64,000 bases of DNA, from assembly GCA_949318235.1 (NCBI GenBank), contig OX439131.1:45764859-45828858 (forward strand), given 5' to 3'. How positions within the stretch are numbered: position 1 is the first letter of the stretch; the number at the start of each line of letters is the position of its first letter. Below are positions 42,997-55,884 of this stretch, one piece after another. Source of the DNA: Ecdyonurus torrentis. Its lineage: Eukaryota > Arthropoda > Insecta > Ephemeroptera > Heptageniidae. The translations under genes and the position numbers were made by a program. The notes beneath the pieces are model-generated. The model did not search any database. It saw only the letters and a program-made list of their open reading frames with translations, and was not told where the DNA came from.

Positions 42997-45832
42997 CTGC
43001 AACACAGACAAACAATGCGTGTGTTTAGGCTGGACAATTGCAGATGACAATAACACTAGAAAAGTGCTTGTAACCTTTTTTTTTTTTTTTTTTTTCTTCC
43101 GTGCTTTAGACTACGAAAAAACGACGATCGCCTAATACTTTCGCTATTAAAAATAATAATAATAAAATGAAAAAGTGAGAAGTAGACATATATCTGGCTC
43201 ACCCTTACGGGTTGTTCACAATGACGCGTAAATTCACGTAAATTTCACGTAAGAATCCAAGTAACATTGTCGTATCTTCACGTAAGAGAAATGTGAATTT
43301 ACGTGAATTTAATTAACCCATTACACCTCAACATTTCACCTGTAAAGGTAAAGGTGAAGCACCACAGAATAAAAAAAAAATGTATATATATATACTATAC
43401 AACTCGCGACGTTTCCAAGTTAATTTTGTAAATTCTCGATCAACATTTAATTCAATTTTATAAAACTTATAACTTATATATACATGACATAAATTTAATG
43501 ATATTAAAATTTAAATTTATAATATTGAAAAAAGTTTTGTTATAATCAAGGGCAAGCAGACCCATGGGGGTTTACAAAGTATAAATAAAACATCAAAAAC
43601 ACGTCGTGGCATGATTAGCGTAATGTTTTATAAGTTCAAAATGCCATAGAAAAAAAAAGAAAAAAAAAAAAAAAAAACAAAACGCAGGAAAACAGCATAG
43701 TATCCCTTATTTGGCGAGACCATCCGATTTTTAAGAACACGTGTGCTTTAGAACCGAGAAATTAAAATAACGTATTCAATACAAACTTTAACGTGTTTCA
43801 AACTTAATCAAAATTATATGAGGGGAAAAAAAGGCATAACAATGAATTAAAGTGTACTGTATGTACGATATAGTACTTATAAATAATAATGTTTAAAATA
43901 TATATATAGGCCTATATAAAATAATAGACTGGAAAAAAGTTGCATGATTTTGCATGGTAAAAATAATAATATTATAAACTAAAAAATAGCAATAGTTAAA
44001 AACGGCTATAATTCCCTAGGAAGGCACTATAATTTGCTAGGAAGTGTAAAAACTAATTAGGTTACATCAGTGACTGATATGATAACCTTGTAATGTAGGA
44101 GTAACTAATTGAACTCCACAAACAGTAAAATATACAATCGAGTTTTCAATATATTTATGAAGCAATAAAACTCATTCATTCTATACTTTAGAATAAATTA
44201 AACAATAGAGAAATGCATTAAAATGTTCTAGGCAGTTAAATTCTTTGAGATTTTAAATGGGCTTGGATTCAATACTGTGGCTTATCTTCACTTTTATCTT
44301 TATTTACAAAGGGCGTACTCAGCTAACATAAACTTGCTTCCTATATGCACACACAGTTTCCAAGAAAAATATAAATTATCTCTAACGTTGCAAGAACTTA
44401 AATTACAAGCAGCGCTAAATAAATTTCAACATGCTTGATTGATAGCCCATATTTGAAGTAAATATATTAGGTACTTCACTACTTCATTACCTATATTATC
44501 TATACTTCATTATATAATTTTAGGTACAGGCTTCCTCTAAAACGCCATTAACTTGCCCAAATGTGCAAAATCCAATTTAAATAGCAATGGACGATCGTCA
44601 TTTTTTTTCATATTAGGTCAAAATCAACTAAATCAACTAAATCAACTTAATCAACTAAAAAATAAGAAATTCGCATATCAATGGATTCAGGACAATGTTC
44701 TCTTTTAGAGAATATGGAATAAAATTAGCCCCTAAAACTATTTTGGGTCTTTCTTATTCCGACTAACTTGTACAGATTATGATCAGTTGGAATTCAATTT
44801 CATATTCATTTGCGTGTGCTGCGTTTGTAAAAGAACACGGAGGAACACAAAAGCTTATTTTCCAAACCTACTTATGCATAATAGGCGCTACAAAACAAAC
44901 TCCAGCTCTAAAAATAAAGGCACTGGATACCAAAAAAAAAAGTTTTTATACTTCAATGGGATAAAATTTCTGATGAGTGATGACTTGTGGAAATCGCCAT
45001 CGCTCTAGCTCGCGGCATAACGGCGCATGTATAAACGCACTCGCCGTAGCCGCCACAATTCCGCGCCAGGCAGTTGTGAAGTAGCAACTGCCCAGCTCGA
45101 GCACCTTATAACCTGGGCGACCCCCTTTGAACCGACCCTGCACCCTTAGTATCCATTATAATTAACCCATCTCACTTGACAGGGAAGGCCACCTTTGAAC
45201 CCTGAAAGTTTGTAGCTCCCGATTCAACCTTTTCATCCTTGTTAGGGGATTTTAAGGTACAGGTAGTATGGCGAGTGCGTTTATTGTGCCGTGCGCCGTT
45301 ATACCACGAGCTAGAGTGATGGCGATTTCGAGTTTTTTTCATGTCTATTTAAATTTCATAGGTTCAAATGCGCAAAATTTTATAGATATAAACTAACATA
45401 CTGCACATGTGTAGCAAGTAGAAACAGAAGCGGATGTGACCAAAATTGCTTAAAGTCAGCCTCAAAACAGTTATTCCTTTATTAGTCAATATATAAAAGC
45501 CCTTCATACTAAATAATTATTATTTATAAATTTTTAGCTGTTTTCTATTCACATACCTAGCACAAGCCCCTACTCCAAATAGACCACAGCAATGAAACTG
45601 TAGGTAACATAAGGCAGTGACTGTGCATTTTGTGCGTCTACTATGAGATTTAATTCTTTATTTCCGGTATTTTTCACGTTTCGATGATGGGAAAATATTA
45701 CCCTATAATTTTTTATTTTTTGAAAGTTGAACTTTTACCGGAAATAGATCTTGCTGATCGGGCAAATTCAGAAAAAACAAACAATAACAAGAGACAAAAA
45801 AATAAAAAATAAAAATAATAAGATGAACTCAC
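42997..45832. other. Serpin intron 5: repeats only
   Basis: Contains a short cluster of repeated ACGTAAATT motifs (43228-43310), A/T runs and a fold-back at about 44990-45330 (ATCGCCATCGCTCTAGCTCG versus CGAGCTAGAGTGATGGCGAT). At 45400-45490 there is a half copy of the 40408-40564 palindrome family. No exon seen. Confidence 0.4.
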
Positions 45833-46047
45833 CTCATAGGGTAGCTCGACAAGCTGTGCGTCCAACTCGGAAAGCTTGGCATAGCCGTAATGAGCCTTTT
45901 TATACATAAAAGGAGTCTGAATCTTATTTTCCTCATCAGTGTAGAAATCACGATCTTGTGTTTGGGAGGGGTCAAAAGGATGTAACCAGGGACCCTTGAA
46001 GTAGACTGCGTTCACCAGAACTAGGCGCGTCAAATCATCAAATATTC
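45833..46047 (-). CDS. Serpin constant exon 5: strand s3A and shutter/breach core
   Basis: Preceded by a very short 58-base intron with a TTTTTGTGCAG acceptor; ends phase 0 at GTGAGT. The 71 codons contain IFDDLTRLVLVNAVYFKGPW, the most conserved serpin segment (s3A, N-A-x-Y-F-K-G-x-W), then HPFDPSQTQDRDFYTDEENK and QTPFMYKKAHYGYAKLSELD, ending AQLVELPYE. All key positions of this block are present, so the scaffold looks fully inhibitory. Confidence 0.96.
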
Positions 46048-46105
46048 CTGCACAAAAACGTAAGGTTAATTTCAAGTTCAGTTACTTCGAGCGACTGGAT
46101 CTTAC

Positions 46106-46313
46106 CATCAGGAATTAGGTCTTTGATTTTATCGTGAGTGGTTTTCTCAACCCAGGTGTTGATGTTTAGACGTGTGGCAGGGTCCAGGAAGTTCACTTTT
46201 TCAGCTGTGGAGTTGAAAGTCTCCATAGCTACCTTAACAAAATCTGCTGCCAACTCAAAGTCATGCTTGACGTACATTCTGTTAGCAATTTCCAAGATCA
46301 GCTTGTCTTTGCT
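46106..46313 (-). CDS. Serpin constant exon 4: helices D-F region
   Basis: Starts after a strong TTTCTTTCTGTTTTCAG acceptor and ends in phase 1 at GTAAGA. The 69 codons read from SKDKLILEIANRMYVKHDFE through FNSTAEKVNFLDPATRLNIN to TWVEKTTHDKIKDLIPDG. The A.R.(Y/F) strand s2A, the …VNF… s1A and IN.WV…T..KI.DLI of helix F are all classical. An N-S-T sequon in FNSTAEKVNF is a possible glycosylation site if the protein is secreted. Confidence 0.95.
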
Positions 46314-46499
46314 CTGAAAACAGAAAGAAATTATTGATCAAAACCCAGCCACTTGTGTTCTGAAATCAATACCATCACATTTGTATGCAAATGTCCAAAA
46401 AGTCTCATAGCTATTGTTTGTGGCAAAAGGTCTCATCTCTATGGAGAATGTAAGTGCAAAAAATTCTCCAAAAATTTCTATGGCTTAAAACATGTAAAA

Positions 46500-46780
46500 G
46501 TACATTTCGATTGTGTTGCAAACAATATGTGTACCGTAACTCGTATTTTGTCAGGGGAAGCAAAATGTGCAAGTCATTTTTTGGCACGCTAAGCAATATG
46601 TGTATCTTGTTGTTTGACACGCAAAGCAATATGTGTAAGTCGAGCGCCATCTCCATATCATTCGGGAACGACTTACGTATTTTGCTTCGCTTGACAAAAA
46701 TCGAGATACACATATTGCTTAGCGTGACAAGAAATGACTTACACATTTTGCTTCACCTGACAAAATACGAGTAACTTTAT
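46500..46780. repeat. Palindromic element in intron 3
   Basis: GTAACTCGTATTTTGTCAGG … TTGCTTAGCGTG-type arms at 46537-46660 return inverted at 46670-46772, ending CCTGACAAAATACGAGTAAC. Frames over it are artefacts of the internal repeats. Confidence 0.65.
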
Positions 46781-47466
46781 TGAACATTATAAAACTCATT
46801 TACAAAAATTAGTAAAAAAAATTTTTTATATATTTATTTCCTGGTATATTCTTCATCTTCTTCTTCTTCATTTTTTTTTTTTTTTTTTTTTTTTAATCAA
46901 TCAAGTATTTTTATACTTTATGACGCATAAAATGTAATTTATACTGCATTTTTTTTTACTCATTAGTGTGATGAGATCTTCAGGCATTCGAGATGAAACC
47001 TGTTGCCTGTTGGACATTTTGCAAACAATAGAGATGAGACTTTTTAGACGTATGCACTACACAAATGAGATGTGGCCTTTGGCAATAGAAATTAATTTGA
47101 GTTGAGACCTTTTGCCTCAAAACGACAATATAGATTTTAAGCTAGTTTATACATCCCCTCACCCCCCATTGATTATTACCTATATTCATTACAAACTATG
47201 TCCAAGAAAAAAGGTGTTTCGATAAAAGGTCCTACCTGTGCACACAGGTACATATAACTAGCGTGGCAGCAAGCTGCATACAGGTAGGACTTTTTTTTTT
47301 TTTCCTGCAGACCTTCTTTCTGTATACCCCTTACAATACATAATGTAATTTGAATACATATAACCCCTTCCCCCAATTAAAATTATAATAGTAATGATTA
47401 ATAGTGTAAATTTAAAATTACCAATTGCATATAATATATTCAAAGATATATCGGGCAATATATTAC

Positions 47467-47646
47467 CTTAAGTGTGGCAACGAGAGCCAGAAAACCTTGC
47501 TTAGCCAACTCACTGTCTGCAGGTAGACACAAAGCCGTGGCCATCTCGGAGGCTGTATCTCCTCGGGCTCCGAGCTGAGCCAGAGCCAGCACCAGTTGGG
47601 CACTCAAAGGAGAAGCCACTAGATTATCAGTGTGGGGTCCTAGAGC
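47467..47646 (-). CDS. Serpin constant exon 3: helices B-C
   Basis: Sixty codons between a TTTGCAG acceptor and a GTAATA donor, both phase 0. It encodes the helix B/C block with the family signature NLVASPLSAQLVLALAQLGA followed by RGDTASEMATAL, matching the canonical N-x-x-x-S-P-x-S … LGA-x-G-x-T-x-x-E/Q-M pattern. This part carries the shutter region (S-P-L-S) that lets the A-sheet open during inhibition. No frameshift or odd residue is seen. Confidence 0.95.
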
Positions 47647-47895
47647 CTGCAAATATTACATATAAATAAGTGTTATTACATGCACAAATAATAAATGAAT
47701 TTGAATATCAAATAATGTAAATATAAATTTGCATTCACATAATTCTTAAATTTGTTGTAACTTTGCGCAGCAAAATAATTTTTCCCATTTAAAACAATGC
47801 TATTTCACAATTTGCTAAATTTTTAAATACATAAAAGAGTTGAAATAAGTTTAAAAAAAATTAATTATACTTCAATTTTATTTTATCATACTTAC

Positions 47896-47990
47896 TTTGT
47901 AAAAATTCCTGCTAAACTTAGCATTCGTTTCTGCAATGGCTTTCAAAGCATCGTTCGCCATGATAGCTGGGAATATAGTTACAATGAATG
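47896..47990 (-). CDS. Serpin constant exon 2: end of signal peptide and helix A start
   Basis: The acceptor is a pyrimidine-rich stretch ending TTTGCAG; the donor is GTAAGT. The 31 codons finish the leader (FIVTIFPAIMA) and begin the mature inhibitor with NDALKAIAETNAKFSRNFYK, the usual helix A start of a serpin (…N.KFS..FYK). An in-frame ATG at 47961 falls at the predicted cleavage boundary, so a transcript starting inside intron 1 would make a cytosolic inhibitor; Drosophila Spn42Da uses alternative starts in a comparable way. The exon joins exon 1 in phase 1 and exon 3 in phase 0. Confidence 0.9.
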
Positions 47991-48595
47991 CTGCAAAGAA
48001 TAGAAAATTATTTTAATGCAACACTGGTGAGCCGCAGAGAAATACTAATTCAACAACTTCTAAAAATAACGGATGAACAAGAAGTGAACAAGGAAGAATG
48101 TTTTCAAAAAACAAAAAAGTCCAACAATGCTGTACATATGTACATAAGACTTTTTCCTCTCGTTGGCCGTTGCACAAATATTTGCAATAGGCGTCTAATC
48201 AATAATACTGAATCACACACATACATATGAAACGGTGACTGTCTTTAGTCTTATCTATACATATTACTGTATGGTTAGTTTAAAAATATTTGAAAGATAA
48301 GATAGCATCTCAACTCAAATCATACAAGCATAAAAGCAAAATGTCACAAAACCCTTCTGCCACCAAATTTATAAGTTTGTAGGACTTTTTATTAATCATC
48401 AAAAGTCATTGCATCATATTTAATATCGTGCAAGCTACATATCTGTAGCAAAAACTATAATTTCAATCAATCAAATCATATTGTTATTTATCAAAAACAA
48501 ATTATTTTAAACATGCATTGCAGATATTTTATTTCCCCGTTGCCGGTAAAACGCCATGCCTATTTTGACAACTTAGTCAAGAAAATTTACTTTAC

Positions 48596-48620
48596 CTATT
48601 AAATAAAGACTGTGTTTCAT
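48596..48620 (-). CDS. Serpin constant exon 1: start codon and first half of signal peptide
   Basis: A 25-base coding segment reads MKHSLYLI plus one base, then donor GTAAAG. Splicing to exon 2 creates Ala across the junction and continues with FIVTIFPAIMA, a textbook signal peptide: basic n-region (K2, H3), hydrophobic core, and a small-residue cleavage site (PAIMA before NDALK). The start was chosen because it is the upstream ATG whose donor phase (1) matches the exon 2 acceptor. A later Met in exon 2 (47961) could initiate a leaderless form. Confidence 0.85.
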
Positions 48621-48950
48621 TTTTGTCTACTCTTGTATGAGCTATTGTCTTTGACAAACTGTCATTAATTCATCCATAACAAAGTATTTTACCACATAAT
48701 ACGTACGTTTAGAAAAAATAGAAGCTATTACGTGTCGTATCAGCCAGTAATCAGAACAAACTCTGTAAGTGGGCGTGACGCGTGACGCTACTTGCTCGCC
48801 GTGCTCCGTGCTCGCCCTTCGCCCTGCTTCGCCCTTCGTCAGCAGCAGAACACAACACAAATGACACAACCCAAAGTGGCGCGGCGACCGAAAACCGACC
48901 CAGAACTGCAAAATAGAAATAGAATGACCGAATGACACCTCAAAAAATAT
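48621..48950 (-). promoter_or_regulatory. Probable 5'UTR and core promoter region of the serpin gene
   Basis: The only GC- and CpG-rich patch near the start codon lies at about 48770-48900, 150-280 bases upstream of the ATG, with tandem GGGCGAAG and GCACGG-type short repeats on the minus strand. The surrounding DNA is strongly AT-rich, so this looks like a transcription start region. No TATA box or initiator was assigned with confidence. A minus-strand open frame runs across this patch but shows no protein-like features, and I treat it as untranslated. Confidence 0.4.
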
Positions 48951-49518
48951 TGATAAAACGTTTATTAAATTACAAACCCTAATGCTATAAAATTAAAATA
49001 TGTATAATAAGAAAAAAATACAGAATAAGTTTACAAGTAAACAATCAAATCATAAACGATCATAAATTTAAAAACATCAGTTGTATAGAAAAAGTTCATA
49101 AAAGAGATAATAGATGGCCAATTTGAACTAAAATGAAAAAAATCTGCGCGAAAGTGCAAAACTTTTAAACTTGTTAACTTGTGCAACTTGCGGACATATG
49201 GATCATACGCTTGAAAAGCATATTATCCTTTGCTTTAAATATATAACCCGATTATTATTACCATTTGTTACGAGTTAATTATTTTAGCTCATATCGAGCC
49301 TAAAAGGTTACTGATTTTTTTTTTTTACTCAAGAATGATAATAATACGCGTAAGAATAAAAGCAAACAGTAAAATGAATTAACAAAGGCAATATACACTA
49401 ACAATTAATAAATATTAAAAATATATCATAAACAGAGAAGAATTCTAACTATAGGGATCGCAAAAAGGGTCAATTTTATTGTTATTTAATTTTAATTTAT
49501 AATTTTTTGTTAATTTAT

Positions 49519-49828
49519 TTATAGGGTGTATGCGGATGACGTCATATTTATTGCGCTTTGAGGCCATACTGGAGTAGAGCATAACATTGCTCAGCATAGG
49601 ACAAACTTCATTTAAGCCAATTTTCTTTGGGAAATCGTTTAATTTTTTGTTATCGCTATTTTTCTCACATACTTGAGATACTAATTCAACATATTTACAA
49701 CATCAATGCTCTCAAAAATATTGCATAGTGTTTTTAAACTGGCAAAATGATTTTTTTCCCTATGTCACCCATGTTATTGAGTTATCCAACATGGCGTCGA
49801 CTTTAACATGAATGCATAGACCCTATAG
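49519..49828 (+). mobile_element. MITE-B copy 2
   Basis: Full-length copy starting ATAGGGTGTATGCGGATGAC and ending GAATGCATAGACCCTATA, upstream of the serpin promoter. Confidence 0.7.
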
Positions 49829-50153
49829 CATAGCTTTATACATAGTTTCTCGATCAGATTTGCATTTCATCAAGTCTAAAATTTAAAAGTTTAATTTCCC
49901 ACATCAATTTATTATTGTTATTTTATAATTTTGGTGAAAAGAAAAAGCATTTCAAAAGTTCGAAAAGCATTATCGATGCTTTTCCAAATTTATAAGTATT
50001 TAAAATAAAAAGCATATCTTATAAGTTTTTTTTTTTCTGAATTGTTATTGTTTTTTGCTAATGATAGTAATGATCAATTAAGTTTTAAATTTGGAAAAAT
50101 AAAAATATATATTATAACTATAATAATAATAAAGTATAGGATGGTTTCATTTA

Positions 50154-50825
50154 TGTTAAGGTACTACTTTAGGGTAGCGATGTTGTCGTAAAATTTAATT
50201 TAATATCACTTTTTAGGTTCATAATGAACCAAGGAACAATTCTCTATACTCCAAAAAGTTTCGGCTCAAATCAAATCTTCCGCAAATTAGCATTAAAAGT
50301 CGTTGGGATACGCCCCCTTTAACACGCAAAACATACAAAACTTTAAGCTCCCCGTGTGCAAAATTTTTCTTGACCAACTTCTAAACAAAAAATACTAGTG
50401 TGTTCTATAGATCAAGTTTTAATGAATTTGACTTTTTAAACGATTTTTACGAGACATTTATAGAGAAAAAAATTAATGAAGATTGCATATTCACATTAAC
50501 ATGGGTCAATTTGCGATAATTTTTTTCTCGGCAGATTCGTTCTAGAAAAATCTGAAAAATCATTTTTCATTAAAAATCAACACGAAGAACAAGCTAGTAT
50601 TTTTTTTAACCGCTGAAAAAAATTTGAAGTTATTCAAAATTAGGGTCCAAATATAGATTCATTAGCATTAGGGGGCGGGGCATTTGCGATACTTTGACGC
50701 TCTGTTGCGACGCGAGTTTTTAAGATAGAATTTTTTTGATTTCATTTTTGGGTACACCAGCCTTAACTTAATTCCAAGTCATAATAAAAAAATTTCACTC
50801 CTACCCTAAAGTAGTACCTTAAAGT
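50154..50825. mobile_element. MITE with TTAA targets and about 18-bp inverted ends
   Basis: TTAA then GGTACTACTTTAGGGTAG at the left, CTACCCTAAAGTAGTACC then TTAA at the right. TTAA targets are typical of piggyBac-type insertion. About 670 bp, no coding frame; the inside is AT-rich. Confidence 0.65.
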
Positions 50826-50869
50826 CGACGTCATGTCATAAGTCATAAGTATATATATTATACTAAATA

Positions 50870-51155
50870 ACATTGACCGGTATAGGAAAATGGCACATTT
50901 TGCTTTGCCAGTTTAAAAATACTTCGCAATTTTTTTAGAGCATTGATGCTGTTAACAGGTTGAATCATAGTGCCTCAAGTATATGCAAGAAAAATAATAA
51001 TGACCAAAAAATAGCTAATTTTCCAAAGAATATAGCCAAAAACTACGTTTGTCCTATGCTGAGCCTTTTGTGCTGAACAATGTTATTCATTGCTCAAGAA
51101 GAGCATTGAAAAGCACTCAGAATGACGTCATTGTTACACACCCTTAAACATATAT
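50870..51155 (-). mobile_element. MITE-B copy 3
   Basis: Inverted copy; recognisable by AAATGGCACATTTTGC, TAGCCAAAAACTACGTTTGT and the GAATGACGTCATTGTTACAC end. Its left limit is blurred by the neighbouring TTAA MITE. Confidence 0.6.
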
Positions 51156-51689
51156 CTTTACATCTACACGGGGTTAACAGTTAGGTGGTAAAAATGTAGT
51201 CTTTAAATTAACAATGTGACCAATAAGTGCAGCCACTATTGTGAGTACAAAATGTAAATATTTTAAGGTGAAGTATATAGCTATCCAGAGCGAGCACCAC
51301 CAAAACGTTCGCCATTATATAATTATACCTGAATTAAAGTCAATAAATAATACACTAAACGTCAGATAATTATTCTCTCAGTGTAAAATTATGGTATTAA
51401 AAAAAAAAGTAAGTTTAAAAAAATGAGCTACAATTTTATTGACAATAAGCAATTAATCAGAAATTTAAAAGTGACTCGGTGATGTATGTTTGATTGCGAT
51501 CTTAAACTTTTTGAACATTACTAATAATTTCTAATGTCGAGTGAGTTGATCTTGACGGCTTTATTATTTATCAGAAGGCGATATTTCAAGGCTGCATTGT
51601 TGTAGGGATTACACGGTGATCGTATGTATCCACTCTATATGCAGTATACTTATATATGGCTGGGCAATTTTTGTGATGACGAAGAAATC

Positions 51690-51784
<95 letters not shown>

Positions 51785-53753
51785 GTCGTTTTTGTATGGG
51801 CCACTTCTTTGGGCGTCTCCCCATCACTCAAAATTTTTGCGGATCAGCATAATATATTGAATGATGTCACTATATATTATATATAATATATAATATATAT
51901 TATATATATATATATAATATGTACTCTGTCACGATCTTATTGTGTATAGATTTATAAAAATGATTAAAAGAATTTTAAAAATGTTACATGAATTTTATTT
52001 ATCAAAAGTATCTTTATATAATTTTGCGATGAAGCATAATTAGGTCATTATGTCATTTTCATGAGATAGGTAAAAATTACGAAACTAAAGATCTCATGAT
52101 CGGTCTATTGCTATTGAATTCATAACTATTTTAAAAGTAATTAATTGTGTCGGCTTCCTCTAAAAATACGTAATTCCAGGGTGTTGATATGTATTCAAAT
52201 AATAAAGGTTGATGAAAATGTTTAAACTAATATTAAACCTTTTATATGAGCGCTAAAATTAAAAATACCATAATTAAAATTTGTGTTTATTTATTTTTTG
52301 TCGGATTGATTAGGTTCCATTTGGTCCCAAAACGCCACCACTGTGCCAAAAATCATTTCCGCGTAACGATTATAATATATATTTTATAAACTAATCATTC
52401 TTTATCACATCACCCTTCGCTCTTTAATAGAATGTATGTTTTTGAATCAATTTAGTTACATGGTTTTTTACTTTGCATTTTACTTAAAATAAGATTTACT
52501 AATTTTTTTTGTCCCGCCATATATTTACTATATTTGGGAGATGAAATGTCCATATTATCATTTTTTTTTTTTTTTTTTTTTTTTTGTTTGCATGATTATT
52601 TTACACGTGACACAATTTCAAAATGTTTTCTGTAAATTGAAAAAACAAGTTAACATTTGAAAGGTTGGTGAAATATAAAACGGGAAATATTATTCATCTC
52701 ATGATAATATGAAATTATGCAAATATATTAATTTAAAAAGAATTAAAAAATATTTCAGCCTGTCAACCTTGAGAAAGTTTTACCGTAGTTAAAAAATGTT
52801 AAACTGAGTATAATTAATTGTGAACGCAGGTATATCGGAAGAAATGAAAATAATTAATTAATCATATCACGTCGTTCAATAATATTAAAATTATGCGCCC
52901 ACTTTTTTTATTATTATTATTATTATTTTTTTTTTAATTTTCATTGTTTTTCTTCATTATAACTCGATCGCTAACCGGAGAGGATGTTGCGATATCAAAA
53001 AACAAACCTCGCAACAGAAACATTAGGAGCTACATAAAATGATGAATAACTGAATTTTATTATTATTATTTTCGACTCAAAATTCATAAAAATGTATCTA
53101 CTGTATAGTATATTATCCATTATTTGAATTTTCCAAAATTGGCACTGTAAGTTAAACAATGCAATGCTAAAAAGAATAGGAAAATAGGGGTTGCTCTGTT
53201 GTTTCTGCGTCGTCTGGGCTAGCTCTCCCTATGTATATAAGTCTTATTGAAAATTTACATTTCATAAGCATAAAATACATCTCTATTTTATACTAATAAA
53301 AAGGATATAGGTCAAAATTTTAGTTGACATTGATTTGTTTCATGCATGCACAACGTAAAAAATAAATTACATCGAGTATACGTATTATACTGCATGCTGC
53401 ATTTGAACAATTATACTGTATACTGTATTGTAGATTTTATTTATTTTTTTATTTATTTATTTATTTTTGCTATTTTGTAATAACATAACATAATTGGTTA
53501 TGCTCAATATCTTAACTATTATGCTGTATGTATAGTATAATCAATAATAATATATACTCTGTATCATCATAAATATATGAAGTTTAGTTACGCATAAATA
53601 TTGCTGCATTGAGCTAGAGTACTCTACATTGAGCTAGCATAATTATTACGTAGCTATTTTTGTGTTCATATATAGAGCTTGGGAAAAAAATCGTTTAGTA
53701 TTAATTAGGATTATTTATATAATCAAATTAGTAGTTAAGAGAGAGAGAGAGAG

Positions 53754-53807
<54 letters not shown>

Positions 53808-54842
53808 TGTAAGAAGAAAGTCATCCAGTGTGTCAAGATTGTGACGTCATTATTAATTATGATACTATTAATTAATGACAAATTATTAGTTTGTTCTATT
53901 AATTATGATCTTTAAAAAAAAATGAAATTTTTTTGTACCTATTAGTGGATTACTCTTTACTGAATAAGTATATTATTAATATTTGAAATTTGGTTTATGG
54001 GTAAAATCCGCCAGATATCAATATTTTAATACAATTCGTGCAGTAAAAAGACACGTACATACAGTACGTACGCTATAAGAATGCACAAGTGTGGCATGCA
54101 AGCAAGCAAGGTGTGGTGTGGGTGCCGATGAAGCTCATGTCACTATATACTATATAGTATAGTTGTTGTTGCGCGCGGTAAAAAGATACACACGCGAGAT
54201 CACGGTCCAGAATGAGGGATGACATCACTCAAGTCAGCTTTATAGATTTCATGGACGCACCACAAAACATTGAACCAACAATAAAAGTGCTCGTTACCCA
54301 CCTTATAACAGCGACCACACCCAAAGAACTATATTATACTCTCCGTAAAGTTAGGCCAAAGGAGATACTGTGTGGACCCTATATATATATATTATGCATG
54401 GGATATCTGATATAAGTGGAGAATTTGCAGTAAAAAAAATTACTTTATAGTTTAATAAGAATAATTCGTAAAAACTATTAAATCTTTTTGCATTTTGTTC
54501 AAATGCTTGTCTTATTATTATTGTATTTTTTTTATTACGAATTTTAATTGAAGTAAATTGTAATTCCATGGTCATAAAATATAATTTTGCGTGGGATTTA
54601 TTTTTGTCCATTTTCCACCTGCTATTATTTATGTAATATAGAATTACACTGAGAGAATAGTTGGTAAAACAATCTGTAGGTTAAATAATATGACCAAAGA
54701 ATACAATGTCAAATGTCAATACAAAGAGTTTTTTTTTTTTTTTTTTTTTTTTTGTAATTACAGGTGAAGTAGCATTTTAAGTAGTGTGTGCACCAAATGT
54801 TCTCCGGATGGTATTAATGGTACTAACATATTAAACTGCATT

Positions 54843-55132
54843 GAGGGTGTATGCGCATGACGTTATACTGAATGCGCTTCGACGCCATACTGCAGTAATG
54901 AATAACATTGCTCAGCATAGGACAAACGTAGTTTTTGGCTATATTTTCTTTGGAAAAGTATTTTTTATTATTATTATTTTTCTCGCATACTGCATTCAAC
55001 ATTCCCAAAACTAATACCAAGTATTTTAAACTGGCAAAATGTGTCATTTTCCTCTACCGGCACATGTTATATTTAGTGCTTTACTTATGGCGTTAACTTT
55101 TATATGAATGCAACTACCTTAATTAAATATGG
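54843..55132 (+). mobile_element. MITE-B copy 4
   Basis: Starts GAGGGTGTATGCGCATGACG; shares the inner landmarks GCTCAGCATAGGACAAAC and AACTGGCAAAATG with the other copies. Confidence 0.65.
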
Positions 55133-55256
55133 TATAGTCGCTATATGTATAGAAATTGGCGTATAAATGATTAAAACTGCATTGTGGTATATTTCAAAGA
55201 GTTCAGAGTTCAGAGTCGGAGTGTGGAAAAAATACATAATATTTAAATAATTAATT

Positions 55257-55292
<36 letters not shown>

Positions 55293-55843
55293 GCGATCAC
55301 ACGCAGTAATATTTTGTAAGGATAAAACTAAGTGCGTAATAATAACAATACGACGAATTAAAACGTAACGTAATTTCCGCAATATTGAATATAGTAGTTT
55401 TGCTTCACAGTATACTGTAAAAGATATGCTTTAAAGCATATCTATTTATTATATGACATTCTAAAATAGCAACACATATGCTGTATACTTATATCCCATA
55501 ACTGTGGCTCAAATTACGTAATTTATTTTATCAGTGTGATAATAAACTTAAACATATTCTCCAACAAATTATGCAACTAAATTATTGCACATTTAACCAA
55601 AGTGTGAGTTGCCAATATTAATTTAAGAGCTGTGTCACGTGTGACATTATTGTCCCCAGGGTGTCCCCTTTGCTTCACGATATAGGGTGGTGGAGAGCAG
55701 CGTGACTGACTAAATCATCAAGTTGTGAGAGCACTCGCCGCCCACGCGCGTGTGCCCTGGAGCGACTTACTGTTCAAGTTAGCGAGAGTGCGCTCGCTCG
55801 CTTGCTCGCCTCAGGTCCACCACGCCCTGCCGCCCTGTACACC

Positions 55844-55884
55844 ATGTACCTGGCCCTCCTCCTCCTCTATACGATCTCCTCACT
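55844..55884 (+). CDS. Putative first coding exon (signal peptide) of a neighbouring plus-strand gene
   Basis: In a GC- and CpG-rich patch (about 55.68-55.87 kb) an ATG in good context (ACACCATGT) opens MYLALLLLYTISS plus two bases and meets donor GTAAGA. That is what a secreted protein's first exon looks like: a short hydrophobic leader ending in phase 2. No convincing second exon was found to the right; it may lie beyond the window. It points away from the serpin gene, whose start is 7.2 kb to the left. Function unknown. Confidence 0.45.

Larger units (their letters stand above)
6275..48620 (-). other. Serpin gene with a 24-member array of alternative reactive-loop exons (gene span)
   Basis: Seven constant exons (48620-48596, 47990-47896, 47646-47467, 46313-46106, 46047-45833, 42996-42811, 37724-37586) join in frame through consensus GT/AG sites to a 349-residue secreted serpin scaffold; one of 24 alternative terminal coding exons follows. 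A typical product is about 390-405 residues including a 20-residue signal peptide, normal for the family. The constant part has the serpin hallmarks NAVYFKGPW, ADFSG and the hinge [10 protein letters not shown]. Every variable exon enters in phase 1, so each can replace any other. Introns of the constant part are 605, 249, 1153, 58, 2836 and 5086 nt. The 3' limit is uncertain: exon 8.24 is the last one recognised, and a shared 3'UTR exon may lie lower. The design is established for insect serpins (Manduca serpin-1, Drosophila Spn42Da); applying it here is inference without RNA data. Confidence 0.93.
48951..55680. other. Region upstream of the serpin gene without a recognised gene
   Basis: Apart from MITE-B copies 2-4 and the TTAA MITE it holds (TA)n at 51692-51782, a (GA)n tract at 53740-53804 and several T runs. 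Frames reading (YI)n or (RE)n are microsatellite artefacts. Nothing coding was recognised. Confidence 0.45.

Noticed and set aside
48642..48938. Minus-strand 98-codon frame upstream of the serpin start
   Set aside because: Covers the GC-rich promoter/5'UTR patch, has no protein features, and the spliced signal peptide from 48620 gives a better start.
51586..51860. Frames with long (YI)n on both strands
   Set aside because: Translations of a (TA)n microsatellite; no protein meaning.
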